From NCBI RefSeq assembly GCF_005870025.1, contig NZ_VATA01000009.1, positions 62,001 to 126,000 on the forward strand: a DNA stretch of 64,000 nucleotides. Direction: 5' to 3'. Position numbers and translations under genes: made by a program. Below the pieces are notes generated by a model. That model was not told where the DNA came from. It did not search any database and was given only the letters and a program-made list of their open reading frames with translations. Shown one piece after another: positions 36,903 through 45,505 of this stretch (the first letter of the stretch is position 1; every line of letters starts with the position of its first letter). Source of the DNA: Poseidonocella sp. HB161398. Its GTDB lineage: Bacteria; Pseudomonadota; Alphaproteobacteria; Rhodobacterales; Rhodobacteraceae.

Positions 36903-37613
36903 TTAAGAATTCCCTCCCGGCTCTGCGCCCGTGCCGCGGGCGGCGAAGAAGGCGGCGATGGTCGCAGCGGCGGTGTCGAGATGGCGGCGCAGCACCCGGG
37001 TGGCGCGGGGGATGTCGCCGGCCCGGGCCGCCTCCAGCATGTCACGGTGTTCCTCCTGGGACAGGTGCGCCCGGCCATGCGCGGCCAGGTGGAAGCGCAG
37101 GTAGCGGTCGAAGGAGCTCAGCGCATTCTCGGTCAGCGCCAGCAGCTTCGGCTGTCCGGCGCGGCTGTAGAGCACCAGATGGAACCGCCGGTTCAGCTCG
37201 CCCATGCGGCCGGGATCGGCATTGAGGTCCATCTCCTCCAGCAGCTCGGCAGCGGCGGCGAGATCTTCGGGCTGCAGATGCGGGATCGAGCGCTCGAGGC
37301 AGGCCGGCTCCAGCGCCATGCGGATCGCGTAGAGATCGGCGGCGTCGGCGGCCGAGATCTCGGTCACCACCGCACCCTTGTGCGGCACGAAATCCAGAAG
37401 CGCCTGCGCCTCGAGCTGGCGCAGCGCCTCGCGCACCGGCATGCGGCTGACGCCGAAGGCCTGGGCCAGTTCCTCCTGCCGCAGGGGCGTGCCGCCGGGC
37501 AGCCGGCCCGACAGGATGGCGTCGCGCAGGGCCGCCTCGACATGCTGGGTGGCAGTGCGGTGGCGGCCGCCGCCGGCCGCTACCAGGGCGGCGAGATCGG
37601 GTTTCATCTGCAT
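36903..37613 (-). CDS. GntR-family transcriptional regulator (FadR/FCD type)
   Basis: A 236-residue regulator. The winged helix at about 20-85 reads LRDAILSGRLPGGTPLRQEE and AQAFGVSRMPVREALRQLE, classic GntR. The C-terminal all-helical FCD ligand domain has LYAIRMALEPACLERS, FHLVLYSRAGQ and EEHRDMLEAARAGD with the metal- or acid-binding histidines. Two starts are possible, 37613 and 37607. It is divergent from benE over 77 bases that contain a strong palindrome, so it probably controls benE and itself in response to a carboxylate ligand. Confidence 0.88.
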   Translation of the reverse strand: MQMKPDLAALVAAGGGRHRTATQHVEAALRDAILSGRLPGGTPLRQEELAQAFGVSRMPVREALRQLEAQALLDFVPHKGAVVTEISAADAADLYAIRMALEPACLERSIPHLQPEDLAAAAELLEEMDLNADPGRMGELNRRFHLVLYSRAGQPKLLALTENALSSFDRYLRFHLAAHGRAHLSQEEHRDMLEAARAGDIPRATRVLRRHLDTAAATIAAFFAARGTGAEPGGNS

Positions 37614-37619
37614 CCGATA

Positions 37620-37642
37620 TCCAATTGCTGATTGGATCCAAT
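37620..37642. promoter_or_regulatory. Candidate GntR operator between gntR and benE
   Basis: Two overlapping inverted repeats. ATTGGATCCAAT at 37631-37642 is a perfect 12-base palindrome. TCCAAT-TGCTG-ATTGGA (37620-37636) is a second perfect repeat sharing the ATTGGA half-site. The site begins 7 bases before the gntR start and ends 49 bases before benE, where a repressor could control both. The half-site TTGGAT-like composition fits FCD-type GntR operators. Confidence 0.6.
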
Positions 37643-37690
37643 TATGGCACAAGCCGGGGAAAGGTCCAGTATCCCGCAGCGAGATTTCCC

Positions 37691-38878
37691 ATGTCCGACC
37701 CTGTTCCGGCCGCCAAGGCATCGCTTGTCCAGCCGCTCACCGCCGGCATCCTGGCGGCGATCGTCGGGTTCTCCAGCTCCTTCGCCATCGTGCTGCAGGG
37801 GCTGGCCGGGGTCGGGGCGAGCCCGGCAGAGGCCGCCTCGGGGCTCTTCGCGCTCTGCCTCCTGCAGGGAGCGCTGGCGATCTGGCTGGGGCTCTGGATG
37901 CGCCAGCCGATCAGCCTGGCCTGGTCGACCCCGGGCGCGGCGCTGCTGATCGGGGCGGGGGTGCCGGGCGGCGGCTACGGCGTGGCGGTGGCGGCCTTCC
38001 TGATCTGCGGCGCGCTGATCGTCATCGCGGGGCTCTGGCGGCCGCTGGCCCGCGCGGTCTCGGCGATCCCGCTGCCGCTGGCCGGGGCGATGCTGGCCGG
38101 GGTGCTGCTCGATCTCTGCCTGGCGCCGGTGCGCGCGGTGGAGCAGATGCCGGCGCTGGCCCTGCCGATCGTCCTGGCCTGGCTGGCCGGCTGGTGCTTC
38201 GCGCGGCGCTATGCGGTGCTGATCGCGGTGGCGGTCACGGTCGCCGTCGTGGCGCTGAGCACCTCGCTGCCCGAGGGCGCCGCCGCCTTCGCGCTGCCCG
38301 CGCCGATGCTGGTGCGGCCGGTCTTCGACCTGGTCCCGGCGCTCGGCATCGCGGTGCCGCTCTTCATCGTGACGATGGCCTCGCAGAACGTGCCCGGGCT
38401 CGCGGTGCTGCGCTCGAACGGCTACGAGCCGGCGACCTCGCGGCTCTTCGTTTCCACCGGGCTGGCGAGCATGGGGGCGGCGGCCTTCGGCGGCCATGCG
38501 CTGAACCTCGCGGCGATCACCGCTGCGCTCTGCGCCGGCCCAGAGGCGGGGCCCGACCGGTCGCGCCGCTTCCTGGCCAGCACGATCTGCGGCGTGGCCT
38601 ATCTGGCGATCGCCATGGTTTCGGGCTTCGCCGCCAGCTTCATCGCCGCCTCGCCGCCCCTGCTGATCGAGGCGGTGGCGGGGCTGGCGCTGCTGACCAG
38701 CCTGGGCGGGGCGATGGTGACGGCGATCCAGGACGAGGAGCACCGGCTGGCGGCGGTGGTGACCTTCGTCACCACGGCCTCGGGGATCAGCCTCTTCGGC
38801 ATCGGCGCGGCCTTCTGGGGCATGCTGGCCGGCGGGCTCCTGCTGCTGGCGGAGAAGGCCGCCTCAGGACGGGCGTGA
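37691..38878 (+). CDS. benE: BenE-family benzoate/H+ symporter
   Basis: A 395-residue transporter with about 10-12 hydrophobic helices. It has the BenE-type start QPLTAGILAAIVGFSSSFAI, the SLAWSTPGAALL segment and TMASQNVPGLAVLRSNGYEP, which carry the conserved central motifs of the family. It imports benzoate-like aromatic acids with protons in characterised members; no benzoate catabolic genes are nearby, so the substrate is uncertain. Start ATG 37691 is chosen over the in-frame 37625, which lies within the operator. It overlaps the convergent DMT gene by 15 bases. Confidence 0.87.
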   Translation: MSDPVPAAKASLVQPLTAGILAAIVGFSSSFAIVLQGLAGVGASPAEAASGLFALCLLQGALAIWLGLWMRQPISLAWSTPGAALLIGAGVPGGGYGVAVAAFLICGALIVIAGLWRPLARAVSAIPLPLAGAMLAGVLLDLCLAPVRAVEQMPALALPIVLAWLAGWCFARRYAVLIAVAVTVAVVALSTSLPEGAAAFALPAPMLVRPVFDLVPALGIAVPLFIVTMASQNVPGLAVLRSNGYEPATSRLFVSTGLASMGAAAFGGHALNLAAITAALCAGPEAGPDRSRRFLASTICGVAYLAIAMVSGFAASFIAASPPLLIEAVAGLALLTSLGGAMVTAIQDEEHRLAAVVTFVTTASGISLFGIGAAFWGMLAGGLLLLAEKAASGRA

Positions 38879-39760
38879 CACCCTGGGCGGCGACATCTGC
38901 ACGCAGAGAATGCCCGCCGCGACCACCAGAACCCCGGCCAGATCCCACAGCGACAGCGCCTCGCCGAGCAGTGCCGCGGCCACGGCGACGCCGAAGACCG
39001 GGTTGAGGAAGTGGTAGGTGGCGGCGCGCACCGCGCCGATCCGCTGCACCAGAAGGAACCAGACGAAGGTCGCGATCAGCCCCGGCACCACGGTGGTATA
39101 GGCCAGCGCGCCGACGAGCCGCGGCGTCCAGATGACATCCCAGGTCTCGGTCAGCCCGCCGGCCACGGCCAGCGCTGCGGAGCCGACGAACATCTGCAGC
39201 CCGACGATCATCAGGAGGTTGCCGCCCGAGGAGGCGCCGCGCATCACCAGCGTGGCGATCGCCAGCGCCGCGACCCCGAGCCCGCAGAGCGCCAGCCCCG
39301 CAAGGTCGGCCCCGCCCGAGATGCGGTGGCCGAGGATCAGCGCCACGCCGGCGAGCCCTGCCGCCAGCCCGGTCCAGCCGAGCGGCGTCGGCCGCTGGCC
39401 GAGGAAGGCCCAGCCCATCAGCGCGACCAGCAGCGGCATGGTCGAAGCGGTGATCGTCGCCACCGAGGCCGGCACGGTCTGCATGGCGATGAAGTAGAGC
39501 CCCAGATAGAGCGCGTTCTGGCAGATGCCGAAGACGGCGGTCATCATCCATTGCTGGCGGCTGAGCCGGATCGTCTGGCCGAGCGAGGCGGCGATGGCCA
39601 CGGCGATGGCACCGGATATGGCGAAGCGCAGCGCCAGGGACAGCATCGGCGGCGCTTCGGCAACGATGATCCGGGCCGAGCTGAAGGCCGAGGACCACAT
39701 GAAGGAGAAGGCGACCCCCATGGCGACGGCCACGAGGTCGAGACGGGAGGAACTGGTCAT
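38864..39760 (-). CDS. DMT superfamily (EamA) transporter
   Basis: A 298-residue protein of ten predicted transmembrane helices in two EamA repeats (about 10-145 and 155-295). Repeat landmarks include FMWSSAFSSARIIVAEAPP near the start and the second-repeat PGLIATFVWFLLVQRIGAVR with FLNPVFGVAVAAALLGEAL. It probably exports amino acids or other metabolites; the substrate cannot be told. It overlaps the 3' end of benE by 15 bases and is followed upstream by trhO. Confidence 0.88.
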   Translation of the reverse strand: MTSSSRLDLVAVAMGVAFSFMWSSAFSSARIIVAEAPPMLSLALRFAISGAIAVAIAASLGQTIRLSRQQWMMTAVFGICQNALYLGLYFIAMQTVPASVATITASTMPLLVALMGWAFLGQRPTPLGWTGLAAGLAGVALILGHRISGGADLAGLALCGLGVAALAIATLVMRGASSGGNLLMIVGLQMFVGSAALAVAGGLTETWDVIWTPRLVGALAYTTVVPGLIATFVWFLLVQRIGAVRAATYHFLNPVFGVAVAAALLGEALSLWDLAGVLVVAAGILCVQMSPPRVSRPS

Positions 39761-39836
39761 GACTAGCGCTTTAGCAGGTCCGCAGCGCCGGTAAAGCGCG
39801 GCGGATGAGGCCAGAGCCGCCTGACGTCAGGTCCAG

Positions 39837-40742
39837 TCAGCGCGGACCGAGATGCTCTTCGCCCCGGGCCTTCGCCAGGGCGATCTGCTTCTGCCGCTCG
39901 CGGAAGCGCGCCTTGTCCTCCTCGGAGGTCTCGGCGACGCAGTGATGGCAGCTCACCCCGTCCTCGAATTCCGGACGCTCGCGGTCTTCGGGCAGGATCG
40001 GGCGGCGGCAGGCATGGCAGAGCACATGCGGGCCTTCCTTCAGCCCGTGCCCGACCGAAACCCGGCCGTCGAAGACGAAGCAGTCGCCGCGCCAGAGGCT
40101 GTCCTCCGCGGGGACGTCCTCGAGGTATTTCAGGATGCCGCCCTTGAGGTGGTAGACCTCCTCGATGCCCAGCCCCATCAGGTAGTTGGTCGATTTCTCG
40201 CAGCGGATGCCGCCGGTGCAGAACATCGCGATCCGCTTGTTGTGGAAGCGCTCGCGATTGGCCTCCCACCAGGCAGGGAAATCGCGGAAGCTGGCGGTCT
40301 CGGGATCGACCGCGCCCTCGAAGGTGCCGATGGCGACCTCGTAGTCGTTGCGGGTGTCGATCACCGCCACGTCGGGCGCCGAGATCAGCGCGTTCCACTC
40401 GGCGGGCTCGACATAGTGGCCGACGGCGGCGCGGGGATCGACCTGGGGCTGGCCCATGGTCACGATCTCGCGCTTCAGCCGCACCTTCATGCGCGGAAAG
40501 GGCGCCTCGGCGGCGGTGCTTTCCTTCCAGGCCAGATCGGCGCAGCCGGGCAGGGCGCGGATATGCGCCAGCACCTTGTCGATGCCCTCGCGCGGGCCGG
40601 CGATGGTGCCGTTGATGCCTTCCTGCGCCAGAAGAAGCGTGCCCTTCACGCCATTGGCGCAGCAGATCTTCGCCAGCGGGCCCTGGATGGCGGCCGGGTC
40701 GGGAAAGGGCGTGAAATGGTAGAGCGCGGCGACGGTGAACAT
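39837..40742 (-). CDS. trhO: tRNA uridine(34) hydroxylase, rhodanese family
   Basis: A 301-residue YceA/TrhO protein. An N-terminal acylphosphatase-like domain ([26 protein letters not shown]) is followed by a rhodanese domain with active-site loop [11 protein letters not shown], where Cys is catalytic, and [13 protein letters not shown]. The C-terminal tail has [12 protein letters not shown] and CHHCVAETS, a likely zinc site. TrhO makes 5-hydroxyuridine at tRNA position 34, the precursor of cmo5U. The start at MFTVAAL matches the family; longer frames do not. Confidence 0.93.
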   Translation of the reverse strand: MFTVAALYHFTPFPDPAAIQGPLAKICCANGVKGTLLLAQEGINGTIAGPREGIDKVLAHIRALPGCADLAWKESTAAEAPFPRMKVRLKREIVTMGQPQVDPRAAVGHYVEPAEWNALISAPDVAVIDTRNDYEVAIGTFEGAVDPETASFRDFPAWWEANRERFHNKRIAMFCTGGIRCEKSTNYLMGLGIEEVYHLKGGILKYLEDVPAEDSLWRGDCFVFDGRVSVGHGLKEGPHVLCHACRRPILPEDRERPEFEDGVSCHHCVAETSEEDKARFRERQKQIALAKARGEEHLGPR

Positions 40743-40863
40743 GGGCGTTCCGATACGCCTCCGGCGCGGTGCGGGCAAGGGGCTAGCCAGCCTGGCACGG
40801 CAGGAGCGTTGACGTCCGGCCCCCGGCGGCCTTAGCCATGTGGAATTGCCAAGGAGACCTTAC

Positions 40864-41469
40864 ATGCGCCCGGACACCGACGCCCTTGTCGTCATCGACA
40901 TCCAGAACGATTTCTGCCCCGGCGGCGCGCTGGCCGTGCCCGGCGGCGACGAGGTGGTCGCGCCGGTCAACGCGATGATGGAGGACTTCTCCACCGTGGT
41001 GCTCAGCCAGGACTGGCACCCGGCCGGGCACAGCTCGTTTGCCAGCAGCCATCCCGGCAAGACGCCCTTCGAGATGGTGGAGATGCCCTACGGCCCGCAG
41101 GTGCTCTGGCCCGAGCACTGCATCCAGGGCAGCGAGGGCGCGGCCTTCCATCCCGGGCTGCGCACGGACCCGGCGCAGATGATCGTCCGCAAGGGCTTCC
41201 GCCAGGGGATCGACAGCTATTCGGCCTTCTTCGAGAATGACCGCACGACGGCGACCGGGCTGCATGGCTACCTGCAGGACCGCGGCGTGACGCGGCTGGT
41301 GCTCTGCGGGCTGGCGACGGATTTCTGCGTCAACTTCTCGGCCGTGGACGCGATGCGGCTGGGCTACCAGACCGAGCTGGTGCTGAAGGCGGCGCGCGGC
41401 ATCGATCTCGAGGGCTCGCTGGAGGCCGCGCTCGAGGCGATGCGCGCGGCCGGCGTGACGCTGACCTGA
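40864..41469 (+). CDS. pncA: Nicotinamidase (bifunctional nicotinamidase/pyrazinamidase)
   Basis: A 201-residue isochorismatase-fold amidohydrolase that converts nicotinamide to nicotinate. The triad is visible: Asp in VVIDIQNDFCPGG, Lys in MIVRKGF and Cys in LATDFCVNFSA. Metal ligands are in SQDWHPAGHSSF. ATG 40864 follows an AAGGAG site. Together with pncB at 42199 it provides the two-step deamidating NAD salvage route; the two genes are separated by an opposite-strand secreted protein gene. Confidence 0.94.
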   Translation: MRPDTDALVVIDIQNDFCPGGALAVPGGDEVVAPVNAMMEDFSTVVLSQDWHPAGHSSFASSHPGKTPFEMVEMPYGPQVLWPEHCIQGSEGAAFHPGLRTDPAQMIVRKGFRQGIDSYSAFFENDRTTATGLHGYLQDRGVTRLVLCGLATDFCVNFSAVDAMRLGYQTELVLKAARGIDLEGSLEAALEAMRAAGVTLT

Positions 41470-41517
41470 ACGCCGTTGAGCCACCTGGCAGGGGCCGGGC
41501 GGCGCTGCGCCGGGGTG

Positions 41518-42039
41518 TCAGCGGCCGATCAGGGCGCCGTCGCGGCCGCAGAGCTCGGCCATTTTCAGATAGGCGGCGGTGAAGCCCCGGAGCGGCAGCT
41601 CGGCGACCAGCCGTCCACCCGTCGAGACCTTGATCGCGCTGCCCGCCGCCATGGCCGGCAGCACGGCCTCCGCGACGTCCGCGGGCACCTCCGCCCGGGC
41701 CTGCATGATCCCCTCGTCATCGAGCCCGGCCGTCGCCGGGGTGCCGGCCAGGACCGTCCCGTCGACCGAGAACTCCGCCGCCTGCCCGTCTTTCAGCGCG
41801 GTCGGGTAGTGCCGCGGCGCGCTTTCCTCCAGCCAGATCCGCGGCGTGCCGTCCCCGGGGCGCATCGACACGAAGAGCCGCGGCAGGCCGTCGCCGCCGG
41901 TCCCGGCGCTGCAGTCCGCGACCTGTCCCTCGGCGCCGATATCGACCGCCGCGCGCCAGTCGCCATAGGTCCAGGCGCGGGCGCCGGTGCCGAGGCAGAG
42001 AAGGCCGGCCAGCAGCGCGCAGAGGGGAAGGGGGCTCAT
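41518..42039 (-). CDS. Secreted protein, invasion-associated locus B-like, unknown role
   Basis: A 173-residue exported protein with a signal peptide (about 1-22, PLPLCALLAGLLCLGTGARA before WTYGDW). The mature part starts WTYGDWRAAVD, has cysteines in VADCSAG and AELCGRDG that could pair, and a VPADVAEAVLPAMAAGSAIK segment resembling IalB/DUF1176-like periplasmic proteins. The comparison is weak. It lies between pncA and pncB on the opposite strand and has no obvious link to them. Confidence 0.6.
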   Translation of the reverse strand: MSPLPLCALLAGLLCLGTGARAWTYGDWRAAVDIGAEGQVADCSAGTGGDGLPRLFVSMRPGDGTPRIWLEESAPRHYPTALKDGQAAEFSVDGTVLAGTPATAGLDDEGIMQARAEVPADVAEAVLPAMAAGSAIKVSTGGRLVAELPLRGFTAAYLKMAELCGRDGALIGR

Positions 42040-42198
42040 GATCTGTCCTTTCGCGGTCCGAAGCCGCCGTCTTGGTTGCCGTCTTGGTTGCCGTCCGGGC
42101 GGCGGCTGCGCCAGTTTGGCCACAACCTGCGCCGGGTGCCTTGCCTAAGTCCGGGCGGCTTGCTCTAAGCTGGGGCGGGCTACCCGGAGTGACTGTGC

Positions 42199-43491
42199 AT
42201 GGTCGATATCGCCACCCGCGTCTATAACCACAAGTGGAAGATCGACCCGATCGTCCGCTCGCTGATCGATACCGACTTCTACAAGCTCCTGATGTGCCAG
42301 ACGGTCTTCGGCAAGGGGCCGCAGACGCAGGTCACGTTCAGCCTGATCAACCGCACGAAATCGCTGCGCCTCGCCGAGCTGATCGACGAGGGCGAGCTGC
42401 GCGAGCAGCTGGACCATATCCGCAGCCTCAGCCTCAGCCGCGGCGAGAGCACCTGGCTTCGGGGCAACATGTTCTACGGCAAGCGCCAGATGTTCCGCCC
42501 CGACTTCATGGAGTGGTTCGAGAACCTGCGCCTGCCGCCCTACCACCTCGAAAAGCGCGACGGGCAGTACGAGCTGACCTTCGAGGGCTCCTGGCCCGAG
42601 GTGATGCTCTGGGAGATCCCGGCGCTTTCGGTGCTGATGGAGCTGCGCGGCCGCGCCGTGCTGGAGCGGATGGGCCGGTTCGAGCTCGAGGTGCTCTATG
42701 CCCGCGCGATGACCAAGCTCTGGGAGAAGGTCGAGCGGCTGAAGACCCTGCCCGACGTGAAGATCGCCGATTTCGGCACGAGGCGGCGGCACAGCTTCCT
42801 GTGGCAGGACTGGTGCGTGCAGGCGATGCTCGAGGGGCTCGGCCCGAATTTCGTCGGCACCTCGAACTGCCTGATCGCCATGCGCCGCGAGGTCGAGGCG
42901 ATCGGCACCAACGCGCATGAGCTGCCGATGGTCTATTCGGCGCTGGCCGAGGATGACGAGGCGCTGGCGGCGGCGCCGTTCAAGGTGCTGCAGGACTGGC
43001 AGGAAGAGCACGAAGGCAACCTGCTGGTGATCCTTCCCGATACCTACGGCACCAGGGAATTCCTCGACCGCGCGCCGCACTGGCTGTCGCGCTGGACCGG
43101 CATCCGCATCGACAGCGGCGATCCGGTCGGCAATGGCGAGGCGGCGATCGAGTGGTGGAAGTCGAAGGGCGAGGATCCGCGCGGCAAGCTGATGATCTTC
43201 TCCGACGGGCTCGATGTCGACGAGATCTTCCGCCTGCATGCGCATTTCGCCGGCCGGGTCCGGGCCAGCTTCGGCTGGGGGACGCTTTTGACCAACGATT
43301 TCCGCGGGCTGGTCGAGGACGACGCGCTGGCGCCCTTCTCGCTGGTCTGCAAGGCGGTCAAGGCCAATGGCCGGCCGACGGTGAAGCTGTCGGACAATCC
43401 CAACAAGGCGATGGGCCCGGAGGCCGAGGTCGCGCGCTACAAGCGCGTCTTCGGCGTCGGCGAGCAGGCGCGGCGCGAGGTCATCGTCTAG
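42199..43491 (+). CDS. pncB: Nicotinate phosphoribosyltransferase
   Basis: A 430-residue enzyme that makes nicotinate mononucleotide from nicotinate and PRPP. Family landmarks are SLIDTDFYKLLMCQTVF at the start, IADFGTRRRHSFLWQDW with the active-site histidine region, VGTSNCLIAMRR and GIRIDSGDP near the phosphate-binding site. The C-terminus KLSDNPNKAMGP is also conserved. Length matches the ATP-coupled PncB type. A shifted start is unlikely because MVDIATRVYNHK leads directly into the conserved domain. Confidence 0.95.
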   Translation: MVDIATRVYNHKWKIDPIVRSLIDTDFYKLLMCQTVFGKGPQTQVTFSLINRTKSLRLAELIDEGELREQLDHIRSLSLSRGESTWLRGNMFYGKRQMFRPDFMEWFENLRLPPYHLEKRDGQYELTFEGSWPEVMLWEIPALSVLMELRGRAVLERMGRFELEVLYARAMTKLWEKVERLKTLPDVKIADFGTRRRHSFLWQDWCVQAMLEGLGPNFVGTSNCLIAMRREVEAIGTNAHELPMVYSALAEDDEALAAAPFKVLQDWQEEHEGNLLVILPDTYGTREFLDRAPHWLSRWTGIRIDSGDPVGNGEAAIEWWKSKGEDPRGKLMIFSDGLDVDEIFRLHAHFAGRVRASFGWGTLLTNDFRGLVEDDALAPFSLVCKAVKANGRPTVKLSDNPNKAMGPEAEVARYKRVFGVGEQARREVIV

Positions 43492-43510
43492 CCCCGCGCC
43501 GCCGCGCGCC

Positions 43511-44272
43511 TCAGCCGAACTGGGGCGCGTCGCGATGCAGGAACAGGCAGTCGAGGAAGCGCAGCGGCCGCTGCGGATGCGGCGAGTTGAGGATCGCGTA
43601 GAGCCGGAAGCCCTTCTTGTCGAGCAGCCCGACCACGTCGGCGAAGGTGTAGCCGTCGACGAAGCGGTTCATCACCGAGACCTCGCAGGCGATGAACTGC
43701 ACGCGGCCCAGATGCCGCTCGAGCCCCTTGATCGCCTCCAGCTCGTGGCCCTCGATATCCAGCTTGATGCCGACGCTGGTGGCCGGGGGCAGGGTGTCGA
43801 TCACCGAGTCGAGCGTGGTGATCTCCACCTTGTAGTCGCGGGTCTCGCCCTTGGCGGTCAGCTCGGTGCGCTCGTGCAGGCTGCTATGGCCCAGCCGCGC
43901 ATGCAGCACCATCTCGCCCTCCGCCGCGCCGATCGCCTTGTTGATGATGATCGGGTTCTCGGGGCGGTACTTCAGCCGGGTCTCGAAGCCCCGCTGCGGG
44001 TCGATCAGCACGAGGCGGGAGGCGGGGAAGGCCTTGTAGAGATCGGGCGAGCCGGTGGCGACGCCGACATCGAGCACGTAGTCGGGCGACATCTTCAGCG
44101 CGGGCAGGAAGGTCGCCTGGCTGACCCTCGGCGCCGTCTCGGCCGCGGCCTTGCCGCCGGGGCCCTCCGCGGCCGGCGCGGGCAGATCGCCGTGCCGCAT
44201 CACGCAGGCCGCCTTCCAGAGCCGGGGATGCTGTTCGCGCAAGTACTGTCCGAAGCGCTGTTTCATTGCCAT
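43511..44272 (-). CDS. FkbM-family SAM-dependent methyltransferase
   Basis: A 253-residue protein with a Rossmann-type SAM motif VLDVGVATGSPDLYKAFPAS, LVLIDPQRGFE, then VEITTLDSVID and IKLDIEGHELEAIKGLE, the FkbM signature. The ending RFLDCLFLHRD is typical of stand-alone members, which often methylate sugars or polysaccharides. The target is unknown. It is convergent with pncB and divergent from the BMP operon; the 222-base gap to 44495 should hold promoters for both. Confidence 0.87.
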   Translation of the reverse strand: MAMKQRFGQYLREQHPRLWKAACVMRHGDLPAPAAEGPGGKAAAETAPRVSQATFLPALKMSPDYVLDVGVATGSPDLYKAFPASRLVLIDPQRGFETRLKYRPENPIIINKAIGAAEGEMVLHARLGHSSLHERTELTAKGETRDYKVEITTLDSVIDTLPPATSVGIKLDIEGHELEAIKGLERHLGRVQFIACEVSVMNRFVDGYTFADVVGLLDKKGFRLYAILNSPHPQRPLRFLDCLFLHRDAPQFG

Positions 44273-44494
44273 GCCGTTGTCCGTTCTCCAGCCCGCAGGG
44301 CGACCTGCCCTTCACCATCACCGGTTCGTTATGACGGCTCCGGCGGCGGAAGGCGAAGCGTCCCGGCGCCGCGCCCGGGCGGTGACCAATTTGCAGGCGG
44401 ATGCGGAAAAACCGGGCCGTTTGGCACGCGAGCGCTTTTCAATCGCGCCATCGCGGCTAGGGTGTGGGCAAACAGATCATCTTGGAGCTTTCCC

Positions 44495-45505
44495 ATGGCG
44501 AACCTTTTCCTCAACCGCCGCCAGCTTCTGTCCCGGACCGCCGGGGCGGCGGCGCTTGCCGGTCTGGCCCCGGGCCTGCTGCGCGCCCAGGGCGCGGCGA
44601 TCCCGGTGGCGGCCGCCTACACCGTGCCGGTGGAGCAGAAATGGGTCGGCCGCATCCATATCGCCGCCGAGGCTGCGCAGGCCCGCGGCGACATCAGCTA
44701 CAAGTTCTCCGAGAACGTCTCCAACACCGACTACACCCGCGTGCTGCGCGAATATGCCGAGGGCGGCGCCAAGATGGTGATCGGCGAGGCCTTCGCGGTC
44801 GAGCAGGAGGCCCGCGAGGTCGCGGCCGACTATCCCGAGATCGCCTTCCTGATGGGCTCCTCTTTCAAGGCCGATCCGGATCTGCCGAACTTCTCGACCT
44901 TCGACAACTACATCCAGGATGCCAGCTACCTGTCGGGGATCATCGCCGGGGCGATGAGCAAGTCCGGCAATATCGGCATGGTCGGGGGCTTCCCGATCCC
45001 GGAAGTGAACCGGCTGATGAACGCCTTCATGGCCGGCGCGAAGGAGGTCAATCCCGACCTGAAATTCCAGATCGCCTTCATCGGCTCGTGGTTCGATCCG
45101 CCCAAGGCCAAGGAAACCGCCTTCGCGATGATCGAGAACGGCGCCGACCTGCTCTATGCCGAGCGCTTCGGCGTGGCCGATGCCGCCAAGGAGCGCGGGA
45201 TCCTGTCGATCGGCAACGTGGTCAACACCCAGGCGGACTATCCCGAGACCGAGGTCGCCTCGGCGCTGTGGCATTTCGAGCCGACCATGGACGCCGCCAC
45301 CGCCGCGGTCGCGGCCGGCGAGTTCACCGCCGCGGATTACGGCGTGTTCAGCTTCATGAAGCATGGCGGCTGCTCGCTGTCCGAACTCGGCACGTTCGAG
45401 GGCAAGGTCCCGGCCGAGACCATGGAGCTGGTCACGGCGCGCACCGCGCAGATCCTCTCGGGCGAGTTCGAGGTCGAGATCGTCGACAGCGAACCCGCCG
45501 CCTGA
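44495..45505 (+). CDS. BMP-family ABC transporter substrate-binding protein
   Basis: A 336-residue periplasmic binding protein of the basic membrane protein (BMP) family, which in characterised members binds nucleosides or nucleobases. The N-terminus NRRQLLSRTAGAAALAGLA is a twin-arginine-like signal followed by cleavage near LRAQGA. Core segments include ADYPEIAFLMGSSF, AMSKSGNIGMVGGFPIPEVN and FAMIENGADLLYAERFG. Its stop overlaps the ATPase start by one base (TGATG), so it heads a four-gene importer unit with a deaminase at the end. Confidence 0.9.
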   Translation: MANLFLNRRQLLSRTAGAAALAGLAPGLLRAQGAAIPVAAAYTVPVEQKWVGRIHIAAEAAQARGDISYKFSENVSNTDYTRVLREYAEGGAKMVIGEAFAVEQEAREVAADYPEIAFLMGSSFKADPDLPNFSTFDNYIQDASYLSGIIAGAMSKSGNIGMVGGFPIPEVNRLMNAFMAGAKEVNPDLKFQIAFIGSWFDPPKAKETAFAMIENGADLLYAERFGVADAAKERGILSIGNVVNTQADYPETEVASALWHFEPTMDAATAAVAAGEFTAADYGVFSFMKHGGCSLSELGTFEGKVPAETMELVTARTAQILSGEFEVEIVDSEPAA

